The notes beneath the pieces were generated by a model that saw nothing but the letters and a program-made list of their open reading frames with translations, was not told the origin of the DNA and did no database searches. A program made the position numbers and the translations under genes. A stretch of DNA of 64,000 bases. Origin: Maribellus sp. CM-23. Lineage in GTDB: Bacteria > Bacteroidota > Bacteroidia > Bacteroidales > Prolixibacteraceae. Location: positions 411,446 to 475,445 of the forward strand of contig NZ_JADWYJ010000001.1 in the NCBI RefSeq assembly GCF_021354595.1, in the 5' to 3' direction. Below are positions 25,138-34,670 of this stretch, one piece after another. Numbering within the stretch: the stretch's first letter is position 1; each line of letters begins with the position of its first letter.

Positions 25138-26562
25138 TTAGATATTCAAATCGATACAAACCATTGTTTTCGAATCACGCATTAACAGATAACCGTCAGC
25201 CAATGCAAAGGGAGCCCATGCGTCGTGCGCATCTTCGATTACTTTCACCTGATCGAGCTGAATATATTCCTTGGTACTTGGCCGGGCGATGGTAAGCGTT
25301 CCGTCGTCGTTCAAAATAAATAGCTTGTTATCAGCCATAAAAAAAGGACCAAGGCCAAAGCGTGTTTCCTTTCCGCTCGACCACACTACCTTTTTAGTAT
25401 CCGCCGGATTCACGCAAACCAACTGATTGCGCAGTGCTCCTCCGTCTTTTGGCAAAATACCAAACAAGAAGCCGTTCCAGTAAATGGGAGTTTGTTGTTC
25501 GCAGGCCAAACCATCCTTGGGACTGTATTCATCAATGGGCGCAATACTGAACTTGTCGCCACTCTCCGAAAGCTGCAAAACCATGCTTCCTGCCCCGTAG
25601 CCGGCTGTCATAAAAATCTTTCCATCGGGCAAACAAACCGGCGATGGCGCCACCACCGAGTGGTTCCATGTATTAGTTTCCCAAAGAACAGAACCGGCAT
25701 CCGGACCATCGGCAGCAACTCCCAACATTCCTCCAATGGCGCTGTACACATACATTTTTCTTCCGCCAAAAGTAAAAGGCAGGATCGAAGAATGCGACAT
25801 TTGCCAGCCATGAGGATTGGGTGTTTCCCAAAGTTTTTCACCTGTGGCGCAATCAACAGCCAGCATCATCTGACTTCCGCCGGCTGCAAGAATAGCCACA
25901 CCGTTATCGATGATCGGACATTGCCCGGTGTACCAAAACGGAATTTCGGTTCCGTATTCCTTTACAATATCAAGTCCCCAGCGAAAATCGCCGGTTTTAC
26001 GGTCTAAGCACATTACGTGACATTTGGGACCGATCGTAACAATATAATCTTCGGTTACAGCCGGAATAGTCCGCGACATTCCATGGTTTCGTTTAACCGT
26101 AACGTCGTAACCTCGGCTCCACTGTTCTTTCCCGTCAACCAGCGAAAAACACCGCAATTTATCAGCCCTTTCTTCCTCGTCGTAATCCATAACGTAAGCC
26201 AAACCTTTGTAAATGGCAGCCCCCGAATGGCCTTCTCCCAACTCAACTGACCAAAGAATTTTAGGTCCTTCTGCCGGAAATTTATCAATTAGTTTAACCG
26301 GTGACTTTGAAATATTGTCGTAATCGGCGCCCCTGAAATTGGTCCAGCTTTCAATTAATTCCTTGTAATCCGCGGTATATTCTTCGAAGTGTTCGCCAAT
26401 GTTTACTTCCTGCACAAAAGCGTTTCCTTCGCCCCGGTTATCGGCCCCTTCCAGATTAACTGTAAACTCGCGCGTGGGGTCAGTGTTCATCCACCAAAAC
26501 AGTGCGACGAAGCCCAACACTCCGACCGAAAACAGGATAATATTTATTGTTTTTTTAGTCAT
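25138..26562 (-). CDS. Membrane-anchored PQQ-like beta-propeller protein
   Basis: A 474-residue protein with one N-terminal helix (IILFSVGVLGFVALFWWM) and a PQQ/BamB-like propeller: MCLDRKTGDFRWGLD, LAVDCATGEKLWETP, LVCVNPADTKKVVWSS. The start at ATG 26562 is preferred; the open frame extends to a TTG at 26571. Recurrent features are an early FRGADYDNISKSP segment and GPKCHVMCLD. It is followed after 3 bp by the NHL gene. Cofactor binding cannot be shown from sequence; a structural or electron-relay role is inferred only from context. Confidence 0.84.
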   Translation of the reverse strand: MTKKTINIILFSVGVLGFVALFWWMNTDPTREFTVNLEGADNRGEGNAFVQEVNIGEHFEEYTADYKELIESWTNFRGADYDNISKSPVKLIDKFPAEGPKILWSVELGEGHSGAAIYKGLAYVMDYDEEERADKLRCFSLVDGKEQWSRGYDVTVKRNHGMSRTIPAVTEDYIVTIGPKCHVMCLDRKTGDFRWGLDIVKEYGTEIPFWYTGQCPIIDNGVAILAAGGSQMMLAVDCATGEKLWETPNPHGWQMSHSSILPFTFGGRKMYVYSAIGGMLGVAADGPDAGSVLWETNTWNHSVVAPSPVCLPDGKIFMTAGYGAGSMVLQLSESGDKFSIAPIDEYSPKDGLACEQQTPIYWNGFLFGILPKDGGALRNQLVCVNPADTKKVVWSSGKETRFGLGPFFMADNKLFILNDDGTLTIARPSTKEYIQLDQVKVIEDAHDAWAPFALADGYLLMRDSKTMVCIDLNI

Positions 26563-26660
26563 TGAATACAACGTGCGAGTAATGAAAAAATACTCCGGAA
26601 TTATTCATTTAGATTAACTCCAATCCTTAATAAAGTGTTTCATTACTCGTATCTCTCCAT

Positions 26661-27911
26661 CTATTTTGCTTTAATATCATAAACCATCAGCACATCGCCG
26701 TGACGCAGAAACAGTTTCCCGTCGGCTATAAACGGATGTGCCCAGTGCGGGCCTGCTCCCTTTTTAATTTTGAATTCGCTGATCACTTTAAATCCATCCG
26801 GATCGGGTTCAACCAAGCCCACATTGCCACGTTCGTTGTAGGCATACAACAGTCCGTCGGCCATTACCAACGCACCTTTCGTATCCCACTCGGCTACGTA
26901 TTTGATTTCGCCCGTATCCCATTTCATACAAACCCAGCGTCCGCGTTTGTTGTCAAACCAGTTTGATCCGTACAAACAACCGTCGTACAAAATCACGCCG
27001 TGATGGTGGTTATCAAACGTGTGATCCACAAATTTCTCGGTAACCGATGTTCCGGTTGAATCCATTTCGAGCATTACGGCCGGGTAATCATAGCCCATGG
27101 TCAGAAAAATCTGGTTGTCGTTGAATACCGGCGTATTGGTCCAGATAAGCCCGTTGTCCTGCCATTTCCATTTTTCAGGATTGAAGTAGCTGTAGCTCCA
27201 GGCAATCACTCCTGTTTCGGGCACAATGGCCAAAAGATGGGTACCGATCACTGCCAGAATATAGCGGAAGCCATTCCACTCGTAAATAGCTGCCGATGCA
27301 TAAGCCCGCGGTCCGCCCAGGGATTTGGTTTTCCAAACTTCTTCGCCGGTCATTTTATTAAGTGCCACAACACTTGTTTCATGTCCGCCGGGCGAAACAA
27401 TCACTTTATCATCGCAGATCAACACGGTTTCTGAATTTCCCCACACGTGGTATTCTCCCTGGTAGTTTTTGTCGACGTCCACTTCCCAGATCGTAGAACC
27501 GTCTTCTTTATTGATACAGGAAACCTGTCCGGTTCCACTTTGCACATAAATGCGATCCGCTTCCACCACTGGTGTACTGCGGGTATCGGGGAACGATTTA
27601 TTCCAGGAACGGCCGTAAGGAACCTGCCACTTTATACTTCCGTCGGGGTTGATAGCAGTTAAATGATCCAGGGTATCGATCATACCGGTCACATAGATCA
27701 TTCCATCCACCCAAATGGGTGACGACCATCCTACTCCGATTTTCTCCACTTCCAGCACCTGTTGCGGACCATCTTCGGGCCATTCCTTTAACAGTCCGGT
27801 TTCGGTGAAAATGCCATCGCGATCAGGTCCGCGCCACTGCGTTATTTGCGCAGAAGCGCTCCAACCGATTAAAACAGAGATGAGTACAAAAAGAAATCTT
27901 TGCATGTTCAT
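26661..27911 (-). CDS. Secreted PQQ-like beta-propeller protein
   Basis: A 416-residue protein with signal peptide FLFVLISVLIGWSASAQ. It opens with ITQWRGPDRDGIFTETGLLKEW, the start typical of secreted PQQ-like propellers also abundant in Planctomycetota and Verrucomicrobiota, where it is WRGP-DRDG. Blades include LTAINPDGSIKWQVP, SCINKEDGSTIWEVD, VALNKMTGEEVWKTK and WVCMKWDTGEIKYVA. It is closely similar in organisation to the next gene (27956-29167), so the two are probably tandem paralogues. No enzyme signature is recognised. Confidence 0.84.
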   Translation of the reverse strand: MNMQRFLFVLISVLIGWSASAQITQWRGPDRDGIFTETGLLKEWPEDGPQQVLEVEKIGVGWSSPIWVDGMIYVTGMIDTLDHLTAINPDGSIKWQVPYGRSWNKSFPDTRSTPVVEADRIYVQSGTGQVSCINKEDGSTIWEVDVDKNYQGEYHVWGNSETVLICDDKVIVSPGGHETSVVALNKMTGEEVWKTKSLGGPRAYASAAIYEWNGFRYILAVIGTHLLAIVPETGVIAWSYSYFNPEKWKWQDNGLIWTNTPVFNDNQIFLTMGYDYPAVMLEMDSTGTSVTEKFVDHTFDNHHHGVILYDGCLYGSNWFDNKRGRWVCMKWDTGEIKYVAEWDTKGALVMADGLLYAYNERGNVGLVEPDPDGFKVISEFKIKKGAGPHWAHPFIADGKLFLRHGDVLMVYDIKAK

Positions 27912-27955
27912 TTATTTAGTTGGTTTTTCTTTCAATCCGTTGCTTTCCGATCTAA

Positions 27956-29167
27956 CTATTTGATCTTATAAGCGATCAGCGCATTGCCGTGACGCACCAG
28001 CAAACGGCCGTCGTTAATAACCGGATGCGCCCAGTGCTGGGCCGATCCGAGGTCAACTTTAGTTTTGCTGATCATTTTAAATTCTTTTGGGTTGACACTA
28101 ACCAAGGCCAGTTCTCCCCGCTCGCTGTAACAATAGAGTTTTCCGTCGGCGGCAATTACCACTCCCTTTGCAATATCTTTGGCCGCATAGGTTTCTTCGC
28201 CTGTTTCCCAGTTTACACAACGCCACTCGCGCGCATTATCTCCCGATCCGTAGAGGTAGCCATCCAGCAGAACAATGCCTCCCATCCGGCTGTCGAGCTC
28301 AGTTTTTGCCCAGGCTTTGCTAACGCTGCTTCCATCGGCACTAAGAATGAGTTTTACACCACCCTGTCCGTAACCACTAAAGCAGAAAAGTCCACCGTTG
28401 TAATACACAGGCGTATTGGCATGCACTTTCCAGCGGTTGGTCTGCGGGTAATCCCACAACAAGTCTCCGGTTTTTGCATCGAGGCCAATAATATGATCAG
28501 CGGTGTGGGTTACCAGTAATTTACGGGCCGGAAGCTCTATCAAAAGCGGTGTACAATAAGCTGACGGCTCGCCTTTGCCGGGCGAACTCCAAACCAGGTT
28601 TCCGTTGAAACGATTAAGTGCCACTACATTGTTTGTTTTACCTCCGGGCGTTACATACAACAAGTCGCCATCGATCACAACCGTTTCGGTTACCCCCCAG
28701 GTTATGTTTTCGCCCCCCAACTCCTTCAACACATTTTTACTCCATTTCTTCTCGCCGTTGGCAGCATTCATACAAACCAATTCGCCCAGGCCGCTGTACA
28801 TGTACAAAAGATCTCCGTCGACTACCACACTGGTTCGTGCCCCCGGGTAGCTTTCCGAAAACTCTTTTCCATAAGGAGCCTTCCATTTTAATTTTCCATC
28901 CTGCGACAAGGCATAAACATAGCCGGTCTCTTCCACCATTCCTGATACATAAATAGTATTATTGGCAATTACAGGGGAAGAATGTCCGTCTCCCAGTTCT
29001 TCAAACGACCAAAGAATTTCGGGCCCGTCAGTCGGCCACTCGTTCAACAAACCGGTTTCGTGGTAAACACCAGTGCCATTGCCTCGCCATACAGTTGGGT
29101 TTTGCGCTGAAAGGTTTATGATAAATAAATAGGTAGGCAAAAAGAGTAACAATGCTTTTTTATTCAT
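27956..29167 (-). CDS. Secreted PQQ-like beta-propeller protein, tandem paralogue
   Basis: A 403-residue protein. I chose ATG 29167, giving signal peptide ALLLFLPTYLFIINLSAQ. The mature start PTVWRGNGTGVYHETGLLNEW parallels the paralogue downstream. Blades include YALSQDGKLKWKAP, VCMNAANGEKKWSKN, VALNRFNGNLVWSSP and IGLDAKTGDLLWDYP. Both paralogues end with HWAHPxIxDGxLxxRHGxxLxxY. It is the first gene of the minus-strand redox/propeller cluster; the 140 bp upstream probably hold its promoter, though no clear TAnnTTTG box was found. Confidence 0.84.
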   Translation of the reverse strand: MNKKALLLFLPTYLFIINLSAQNPTVWRGNGTGVYHETGLLNEWPTDGPEILWSFEELGDGHSSPVIANNTIYVSGMVEETGYVYALSQDGKLKWKAPYGKEFSESYPGARTSVVVDGDLLYMYSGLGELVCMNAANGEKKWSKNVLKELGGENITWGVTETVVIDGDLLYVTPGGKTNNVVALNRFNGNLVWSSPGKGEPSAYCTPLLIELPARKLLVTHTADHIIGLDAKTGDLLWDYPQTNRWKVHANTPVYYNGGLFCFSGYGQGGVKLILSADGSSVSKAWAKTELDSRMGGIVLLDGYLYGSGDNAREWRCVNWETGEETYAAKDIAKGVVIAADGKLYCYSERGELALVSVNPKEFKMISKTKVDLGSAQHWAHPVINDGRLLVRHGNALIAYKIK

Positions 29168-29307
29168 AACACGGCTTTTTGATTGTGCTCTAAAAATAGA
29201 ATCAATCTGCCATATTACCAATGGTTTAAGGTTATTTAGGAGCCATCTAAATAGTAAGCAATGTTTACAATTTGTTCAGGATTCATTAACAATTACAGAA
29301 GAGGCGT

Positions 29308-31014
29308 CTAATCGTCCAATCGAGCCAAAACAGCATCAATAATTTCCTTTTCAGAAGTGGTTTCAACATCCAAAACAACCGTCTTTGTCAGCTCAAATTT
29401 ATGGATAAGATCATCCAGCAAATCCTTTCTGAATGAAAGAATCAAATGATTCTCCTGCTTGCGAATTCGTTCTGTCAGGGCACGCCCCCAGCCCTCGCCT
29501 TTAATTTCGAGCTTACCAACTTCATCCACCAGCACCACCTGGTGATCTGCTTTCTGAAGCAGGGTTTCGCCCCAATCAAAAGCGGCATGGTTAACGGCAT
29601 ATTTCCCGACACCTGTTAAAGAAGGCTCTTTCGCAACCCTCAGGAAATCGATTCTTTCCCTTGTAGCTGCATTTACCAAATCGTAACCGACGGTTTCCTC
29701 CTCGTGCATCAATCGTTCAGAATAAAAGCCGGCAACCGGAATTTGCTTTTCCTGCAAGGCTGCCAAAAGCTTTTTCAGAACAGTGGTTTTACCAGCCCCC
29801 ACCGCCCCGGTGATCACAAAAACCGATGGCAACGAACCAGACGATCTTATTTGCTGCAATCGGTAATCGGCAAAGCCCATTATCTGCTGAACAAACAACA
29901 TCGGATTTTTAAGAACGGTCTTCAAATCAGGAGTATTGGCGATCATCACCGGCAGGCTTTCCACCGAAAGTTCCAGCGCCAGCGGAAGTTGCTTAAAATA
30001 GCTCCGGGCAAAATACGCCCTGATTTTCGGGTTGTACAGCTCGGTTCCAAGCACCGTAAATCCCATGATCAGCACAATCGCGCGCAGGTTCATTTCCACA
30101 CCAATCAGCAAGGCATCGGCAATGGTTTTAGTATCGGATGATAATCTCGTGAAAACAAAAGCTGTAACAAGTGTGATCAGCACAAAAAATATCCAGAATC
30201 TTGGACGAACCAGTTGCCGCAAAGCTCTTTTGTAGCGAAAAGCCCACACCGTTACAATCACTACCACCATTGCCACCCAGGCACCAAAAGGAATCCGGTT
30301 GATCGAAAACAATGTGCCGACCAGTAATAAAACATTCAACACCAGCCACCAAACAGAATAGGGAAAGTCGGTGCTTTTTGAACCGAAACCCGTGCTCTCT
30401 GCCTCCTTTTTAAAATGCGTAGCCGGAATAGAAGGCTGCTTCTTCAACTTTCTTCCGGTACTGATCCCCATTAAAGCAGACAGAGCACCGAACAAGGCAT
30501 AAATTCCCAGCAGAATCAGTATCGGTGTCCACACAGCATCGAACCTGAGCCCGAGCTGTTTCTCTGCATAGATCATCAGGTTTTTATATACTTCCACAAT
30601 GTTGTAGCCGTAAAAAATGATGTAATTGAAGATCTTCTGAAAAAGATTCCAACTCATAGCCAGCACCGATCCCAGCACAAAACCCGCCACTGTACGCCCC
30701 AGCAGGCGAACCGAAAATTCAAGAAGCAGGGCTTCACTGAAAATAGCGATCATCGGCCCAAAAATAACTGCACTGGGCGACATGGTTTTCATCAAAGCAC
30801 AAATCAAACCGGCCCGCCAGAAAAGCCCTTTTTCGCTCCATTTATAATGTGCGGAAATAAGAATAACAATTCCGATGGCCGTTAGAATGTTCCCACTGAA
30901 AGGGACACGCAGGTTGTGCAAAAAGCTTCCCAAAACAATTTCAGACGAAGCCCAAACCGTTCCTAAAATGGCTGCTTTGATCCACTTATCATTGAGGTGA
31001 GAGATTTTATTCAT
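29308..31014 (-). CDS. Membrane protein fused to THEP1-type NTPase, possible single-chain ECF-like transporter
   Basis: A 568-residue protein from ATG 31014. Residues ~1-190 hold about six helices resembling ECF-transporter S components (RVPFSGNILTAIGIVILIS, GPMIAIFSEALLLEFSVRLLG). Residues ~215-370 hold further helices and a cytoplasmic stretch recalling EcfT/CbiQ (IRAYFARSYFKQLPLALEL). Residues ~395-568 are a THEP1/NTPase domain with Walker A ITGAVGAGKTT, Walker B VVLVDEVGKLEI and Arg-rich RIRKQENHLILSFR. THEP1 proteins hydrolyse NTPs, but their roles are poorly known. A membrane fusion suggests NTP-driven uptake or signalling. The substrate is unknown, and the EcfT resemblance is weak. Confidence 0.72.
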   Translation of the reverse strand: MNKISHLNDKWIKAAILGTVWASSEIVLGSFLHNLRVPFSGNILTAIGIVILISAHYKWSEKGLFWRAGLICALMKTMSPSAVIFGPMIAIFSEALLLEFSVRLLGRTVAGFVLGSVLAMSWNLFQKIFNYIIFYGYNIVEVYKNLMIYAEKQLGLRFDAVWTPILILLGIYALFGALSALMGISTGRKLKKQPSIPATHFKKEAESTGFGSKSTDFPYSVWWLVLNVLLLVGTLFSINRIPFGAWVAMVVVIVTVWAFRYKRALRQLVRPRFWIFFVLITLVTAFVFTRLSSDTKTIADALLIGVEMNLRAIVLIMGFTVLGTELYNPKIRAYFARSYFKQLPLALELSVESLPVMIANTPDLKTVLKNPMLFVQQIMGFADYRLQQIRSSGSLPSVFVITGAVGAGKTTVLKKLLAALQEKQIPVAGFYSERLMHEEETVGYDLVNAATRERIDFLRVAKEPSLTGVGKYAVNHAAFDWGETLLQKADHQVVLVDEVGKLEIKGEGWGRALTERIRKQENHLILSFRKDLLDDLIHKFELTKTVVLDVETTSEKEIIDAVLARLDD

Positions 31015-31242
31015 TTTGAAAATACGGATATAGAAAACGAATGTCAATCATCGTTGCCCTGATTCAATAAGCATAAAGCACATAAGTATCTTTTTTTGTT
31101 CAAAGCATCAAACAAAATATCCTGATTTTTGGGAACCTGGTGAAGTTATCTTCCAGAGTAGTATTTCGATTTACTGTTGTCCGGGAAGGAAGAGTGACAG
31201 ACAAACAGATTGCGTAAAAAAACACAGCATCCCTTCAGAAAC

Positions 31243-31274
31243 AAAAAAAGCCTCATCAAAAATGATGAAGCTTT
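31243..31274 (-). terminator. Rho-independent terminator of typA
   Basis: In the minus direction AAAGCTTCATCA, a short T-rich loop, TGATGAGGC, then TTTTTTTG. It lies ~25 bases after the typA stop. Confidence 0.85.
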
Positions 31275-31298
31275 CTATTGTGTTTATGTTTTTTTCAG

Positions 31299-33110
31299 CT
31301 ATTCTGTAACTGATTTTGCCACCCGTTTGCGGTCGTGCTCGTTCAGCAAAATCTTACGGATACGCATGTGGTTCGGTGTTACTTCAATGTACTCGTCGTT
31401 GCGAATGTACTCCATGGCTTCTTCCAATGAAAACTTGATGGCTGGTGCAATGCTTGTTTTTTCATCGGAACCCGAAGCACGCATGTTTGTCAATTTCTTT
31501 GTCTTAACAATATTCAGTGTCAGATCGTCCAAACGCGTATTTTCTCCAACTACCTGGCCCATGTACACGTCTTCTCCCGGATCCACAAAGAAACGTCCGC
31601 GATCCTGCATTTTATCGATTGAATAAGCAATAGCAGTGCCTGTTTCGAGCGAAATCAAAGCTCCGTTTCGCTTGATTCCCAGCTCCCCTTTCCAGGGTTC
31701 GTAACCTTTCAGGCGGTGAGCCATAATTGCTTCTCCTTCGGTGGCGGTCAGCATTTGATTACGCAAACCGATCAAACCGCGTGCAGGAATAAAAAACTCC
31801 AGATGCGAACGGTCATCGTTTACTTCGATGTTGGCAATTTCGCCTTTGCGGGCCGTTACCAGTTCAATTACTTTTCCGGAGAAAACTTCCGGTACCTGAA
31901 CGGTAAGTGCTTCTACGGGTTCGCATTTTACCCCGTCAATCTCCTTGATAATAACTTTGGGCTGCCCCAACTGTATTTCGTAGCCTTCGCGGCGCATGGT
32001 TTCCACCAGGATCGACAAGTGAAGAATTCCGCGGCCGTACACCAAAAACGAGTCGGCCGAGTTGGTTTCTTCCACACGCAAAGCCAGGTTCTTTTCTGTT
32101 TCCTTGTACAGTCGGTCACGCAACTGACGCGAAGTAACAAATTTCCCGTCTTTGCCGAAAAAAGGTGAGTTGTTGGCCACAAACATCATGCTCATGGTAG
32201 GCTCGTCTATTTGAATCGCTTTTAATCCTTCAGGATTTTCGATGTCGGCGATGGTATCGCCAATATCAAAACCTTCGAGACCAAGCACTGCACAAATCTC
32301 ACCTGACGGTACCGGTTCTTTTGTTTTTTCTTTTCCCAGACCTTCAAACAAGTAGCACTCTTTGGCTACTGATTTTACGATTGTTCCGTCACGTTTTACC
32401 AGCGAAACAGGTGCCCCGGGAATCAATTGTCCGCGGCTTACTTTTCCCACTGCAATCCTTCCGGTATAGGAAGAATAGTCGAGCGAAGTAATACGCATTT
32501 GCAATGTTCCTTCTTTATGTTTAGATGCCGGAATGTGTTCCAGGATGGTGTCGAGCAGGTAAATGAAATCTTCGGTGGGTGTTTGCCAGTCAGGTCCCAT
32601 CCAGCCGGCTTTGGCCGAACCGTAAACCGTCGGAAAATCCAATTGTTCTTCGGTGGCGTCCAGGCTAAACATCAGGTCGAAAACCTTTTCCTGTGCAATA
32701 TCAGGCGTACAGTTTTCCTTGTCTACTTTGTTAACCACCACAATTGGTTTCAGCCCCAGTTCAATGGCTTTCTGCAACACAAAACGCGTTTGCGGCATCG
32801 GCCCCTCAAAAGCATCAACAATCAGCAAAACGCCATCGGCCATGTTTAGCACACGCTCAACTTCGCCCCCAAAGTCGCTGTGCCCGGGAGTATCAATGAT
32901 GTTGATTTTAGTGTCTTTATACCGTACCGAAACGTTTTTGGAGAGGATGGTAATTCCGCGTTCCCGCTCCAGATCGTTGTTGTCGAGCAAAAGCTCTTGT
33001 ACTTCCTGGTTGTCGCGAAACAGTTTTACCTGGTGTAGAATGCGGTCAACCAGCGTAGTTTTTCCGTGGTCAACGTGGGCGATGATCGCAATATTTCTGA
33101 TTTCTGCCAT
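31299..33110 (-). CDS. typA: Ribosome-associated GTPase TypA/BipA
   Basis: A 603-residue translational GTPase that aids late 50S assembly and stress adaptation. G1 is AHVDHGKTTLVD, the switch region is ERERGITI, G3 is DTPGHSDFGGEVERV and G4 is NKVDK. Elongation-factor-like domains follow, with the BipA-specific C-terminus including GRFFVDPGEDVYMGQVVGE and RIRKILLNEHDRKR. I set the start at ATG 33110; a TTG six bases upstream is also in frame but lacks support. A promoter-like -7 box lies at 33212-33219 and a strong terminator follows at 31243-31274, so it is probably monocistronic. Confidence 0.97.
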   Translation of the reverse strand: MAEIRNIAIIAHVDHGKTTLVDRILHQVKLFRDNQEVQELLLDNNDLERERGITILSKNVSVRYKDTKINIIDTPGHSDFGGEVERVLNMADGVLLIVDAFEGPMPQTRFVLQKAIELGLKPIVVVNKVDKENCTPDIAQEKVFDLMFSLDATEEQLDFPTVYGSAKAGWMGPDWQTPTEDFIYLLDTILEHIPASKHKEGTLQMRITSLDYSSYTGRIAVGKVSRGQLIPGAPVSLVKRDGTIVKSVAKECYLFEGLGKEKTKEPVPSGEICAVLGLEGFDIGDTIADIENPEGLKAIQIDEPTMSMMFVANNSPFFGKDGKFVTSRQLRDRLYKETEKNLALRVEETNSADSFLVYGRGILHLSILVETMRREGYEIQLGQPKVIIKEIDGVKCEPVEALTVQVPEVFSGKVIELVTARKGEIANIEVNDDRSHLEFFIPARGLIGLRNQMLTATEGEAIMAHRLKGYEPWKGELGIKRNGALISLETGTAIAYSIDKMQDRGRFFVDPGEDVYMGQVVGENTRLDDLTLNIVKTKKLTNMRASGSDEKTSIAPAIKFSLEEAMEYIRNDEYIEVTPNHMRIRKILLNEHDRKRVAKSVTE

Positions 33111-33211
33111 TTTCAATTTTTATAATCCATTCAACCAACAGCCAAACGAGCGAAATGTTTTCGTTGTCAATAATTTACCACCGAAAAAAGCATTTCTTTG
33201 GAATTGGCGCG

Positions 33212-33219
33212 CAAAAGTA
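33212..33219 (-). promoter_or_regulatory. -7 promoter box of typA
   Basis: TACTTTTG on the minus strand followed by CGCGCC, matching TAnnTTTG. It implies a leader of roughly 95 bases. No convincing TTTG -33 box is seen at the usual spacing. Confidence 0.4.
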
Positions 33220-33311
33220 AGAAAGTTTTGGATTAAGAAGGGTTTTTAAAAATGTCTTAAAAGCTAGTTTGGCAAAAATTTAATATGCATGAGCTACTAT
33301 CGATGAAAGAA

Positions 33312-34646
33312 TTATATCATTTCCCTTGCTTTAATTTCAAGGTATTTATTAATCAAATTAACGGAAAGGCTTTCCGGAGCAGTCAATAGAGCCATTATTC
33401 CTGCCCGTTTCAGCTCTCTCACCATACGTTTTTTGTCGTGAACAAATTTCCTTGCCATGGAATGTATGTACACTTCTTCGAGATTATGAGAACGACTGTC
33501 AGCCATTTGAAGCACCTCGGTATTTTCGAAAAAAACGACCAAAAGCAAGTGCCTGCCTGCCAGCCTCTTCAGATAAGGCAGCTGTCTTTTTAGCGATGGA
33601 ATACCTTCGAAGTTTGTGTACAATATCAGCAACGAACGTTGCTTGATTTTGGCAGAAACTGTTGCATACAGTTTTTCGTACGAAGGCTCGCAAAAATCGG
33701 TTTGCTGATTATACAGCACTTCCAGAATTCGTTGCAAATGTCCGCCCTTTCGATCGGGATGAATAAAGGAATGAATTTGATTAGAGAAGGTAAGCAATCC
33801 GGCACGGTCGTGTTTATACATGGCCGTATTCGAAATGATCAAACTGGCGTTAATCGCATAATCCAACAGCGTCATTCCATTAAACGGTATTTCCATTACC
33901 CGCCCCATATCGATAAGCGAGATAACCTGTTGCGAACGTTCGTCCTGGTATTGATTCACCATCAGGGCAGCCCTTCGTGCTGTTGCTTTCCAGTTAATGG
34001 TCCGCGAATCGTCGCCCGGCACATATTCACGAATCTGGTCAAATTCGGAATGTTGTCCCACTTTACGAATACGCTTTACCCCGACATCTTCCAGCCGGTT
34101 GGAAATGGCCATCAGTTCAAACTTTCGCATACTGATAAACGAGGGATAAACTGCCACCGATTCGGGCCGGCTGCCTTTTATACGTCGCTGAACCAATCCC
34201 AGCATCCCGGAAATATAAACATTGGTATTGCCAAACTTATATTCTCCACGGGTAAGAGGCTTTAAAAGATAATCCAATTGATAACTTTCACCCGCAGAAA
34301 GCTGTCCACTAACCCAAAAGTCTCGTTTCTGAAACTGAGGTGGCAATTCCTCGATGATGCCAAAATTAAGCTTAGCAGGGAAAGTGCTCCGAATCGTTAC
34401 AAGTACGGGGTTATCGTCACCAAGTGAGAAACGGGCCGGCAGTGTTCGCTGAATATCCAGTTTCCCTCCAGGGAAAAACAACCAGACTATGTCGGTCAAT
34501 GTAAGTACAAGCATCACCAAAAGAGCCAGGCGGGCCGCGAAATACATCCACGAAAAAGAATAACTCAGCACAAATACGCTAACAATTAGCAGCAAACTGA
34601 GAAAAAAACGTTTGGTAAGATATATGCGGCTCTCTCTTTTATTCAT
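33312..34646 (-). CDS. DUF58 domain protein
   Basis: A 444-residue protein with two N-terminal helices (~15-60) followed by an extended domain and the DUF58/vWA-like core: the hallmark DSRTINWKATARRAALMVNQ near residue 215, then DMGRVMEIPFNGMTLLDYA. DUF58 proteins are encoded with MoxR ATPases and are thought to take part in metal-centre or envelope complex assembly; the client here is unknown. The MoxR gene lies 24 bp upstream. Confidence 0.9.
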   Translation of the reverse strand: MNKRESRIYLTKRFFLSLLLIVSVFVLSYSFSWMYFAARLALLVMLVLTLTDIVWLFFPGGKLDIQRTLPARFSLGDDNPVLVTIRSTFPAKLNFGIIEELPPQFQKRDFWVSGQLSAGESYQLDYLLKPLTRGEYKFGNTNVYISGMLGLVQRRIKGSRPESVAVYPSFISMRKFELMAISNRLEDVGVKRIRKVGQHSEFDQIREYVPGDDSRTINWKATARRAALMVNQYQDERSQQVISLIDMGRVMEIPFNGMTLLDYAINASLIISNTAMYKHDRAGLLTFSNQIHSFIHPDRKGGHLQRILEVLYNQQTDFCEPSYEKLYATVSAKIKQRSLLILYTNFEGIPSLKRQLPYLKRLAGRHLLLVVFFENTEVLQMADSRSHNLEEVYIHSMARKFVHDKKRMVRELKRAGIMALLTAPESLSVNLINKYLEIKAREMI

Positions 34647-34670
34647 AAACGATTGTATTATCGAACAAAA

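Noticed and set aside
13496..29167. PQQ-dependent alcohol or glucose dehydrogenases
   Set aside because: The propellers show only blade repeats, with no quinoprotein catalytic Asp/Cys-Cys region or cytochrome c domain that I could identify, so they are called PQQ-like only.
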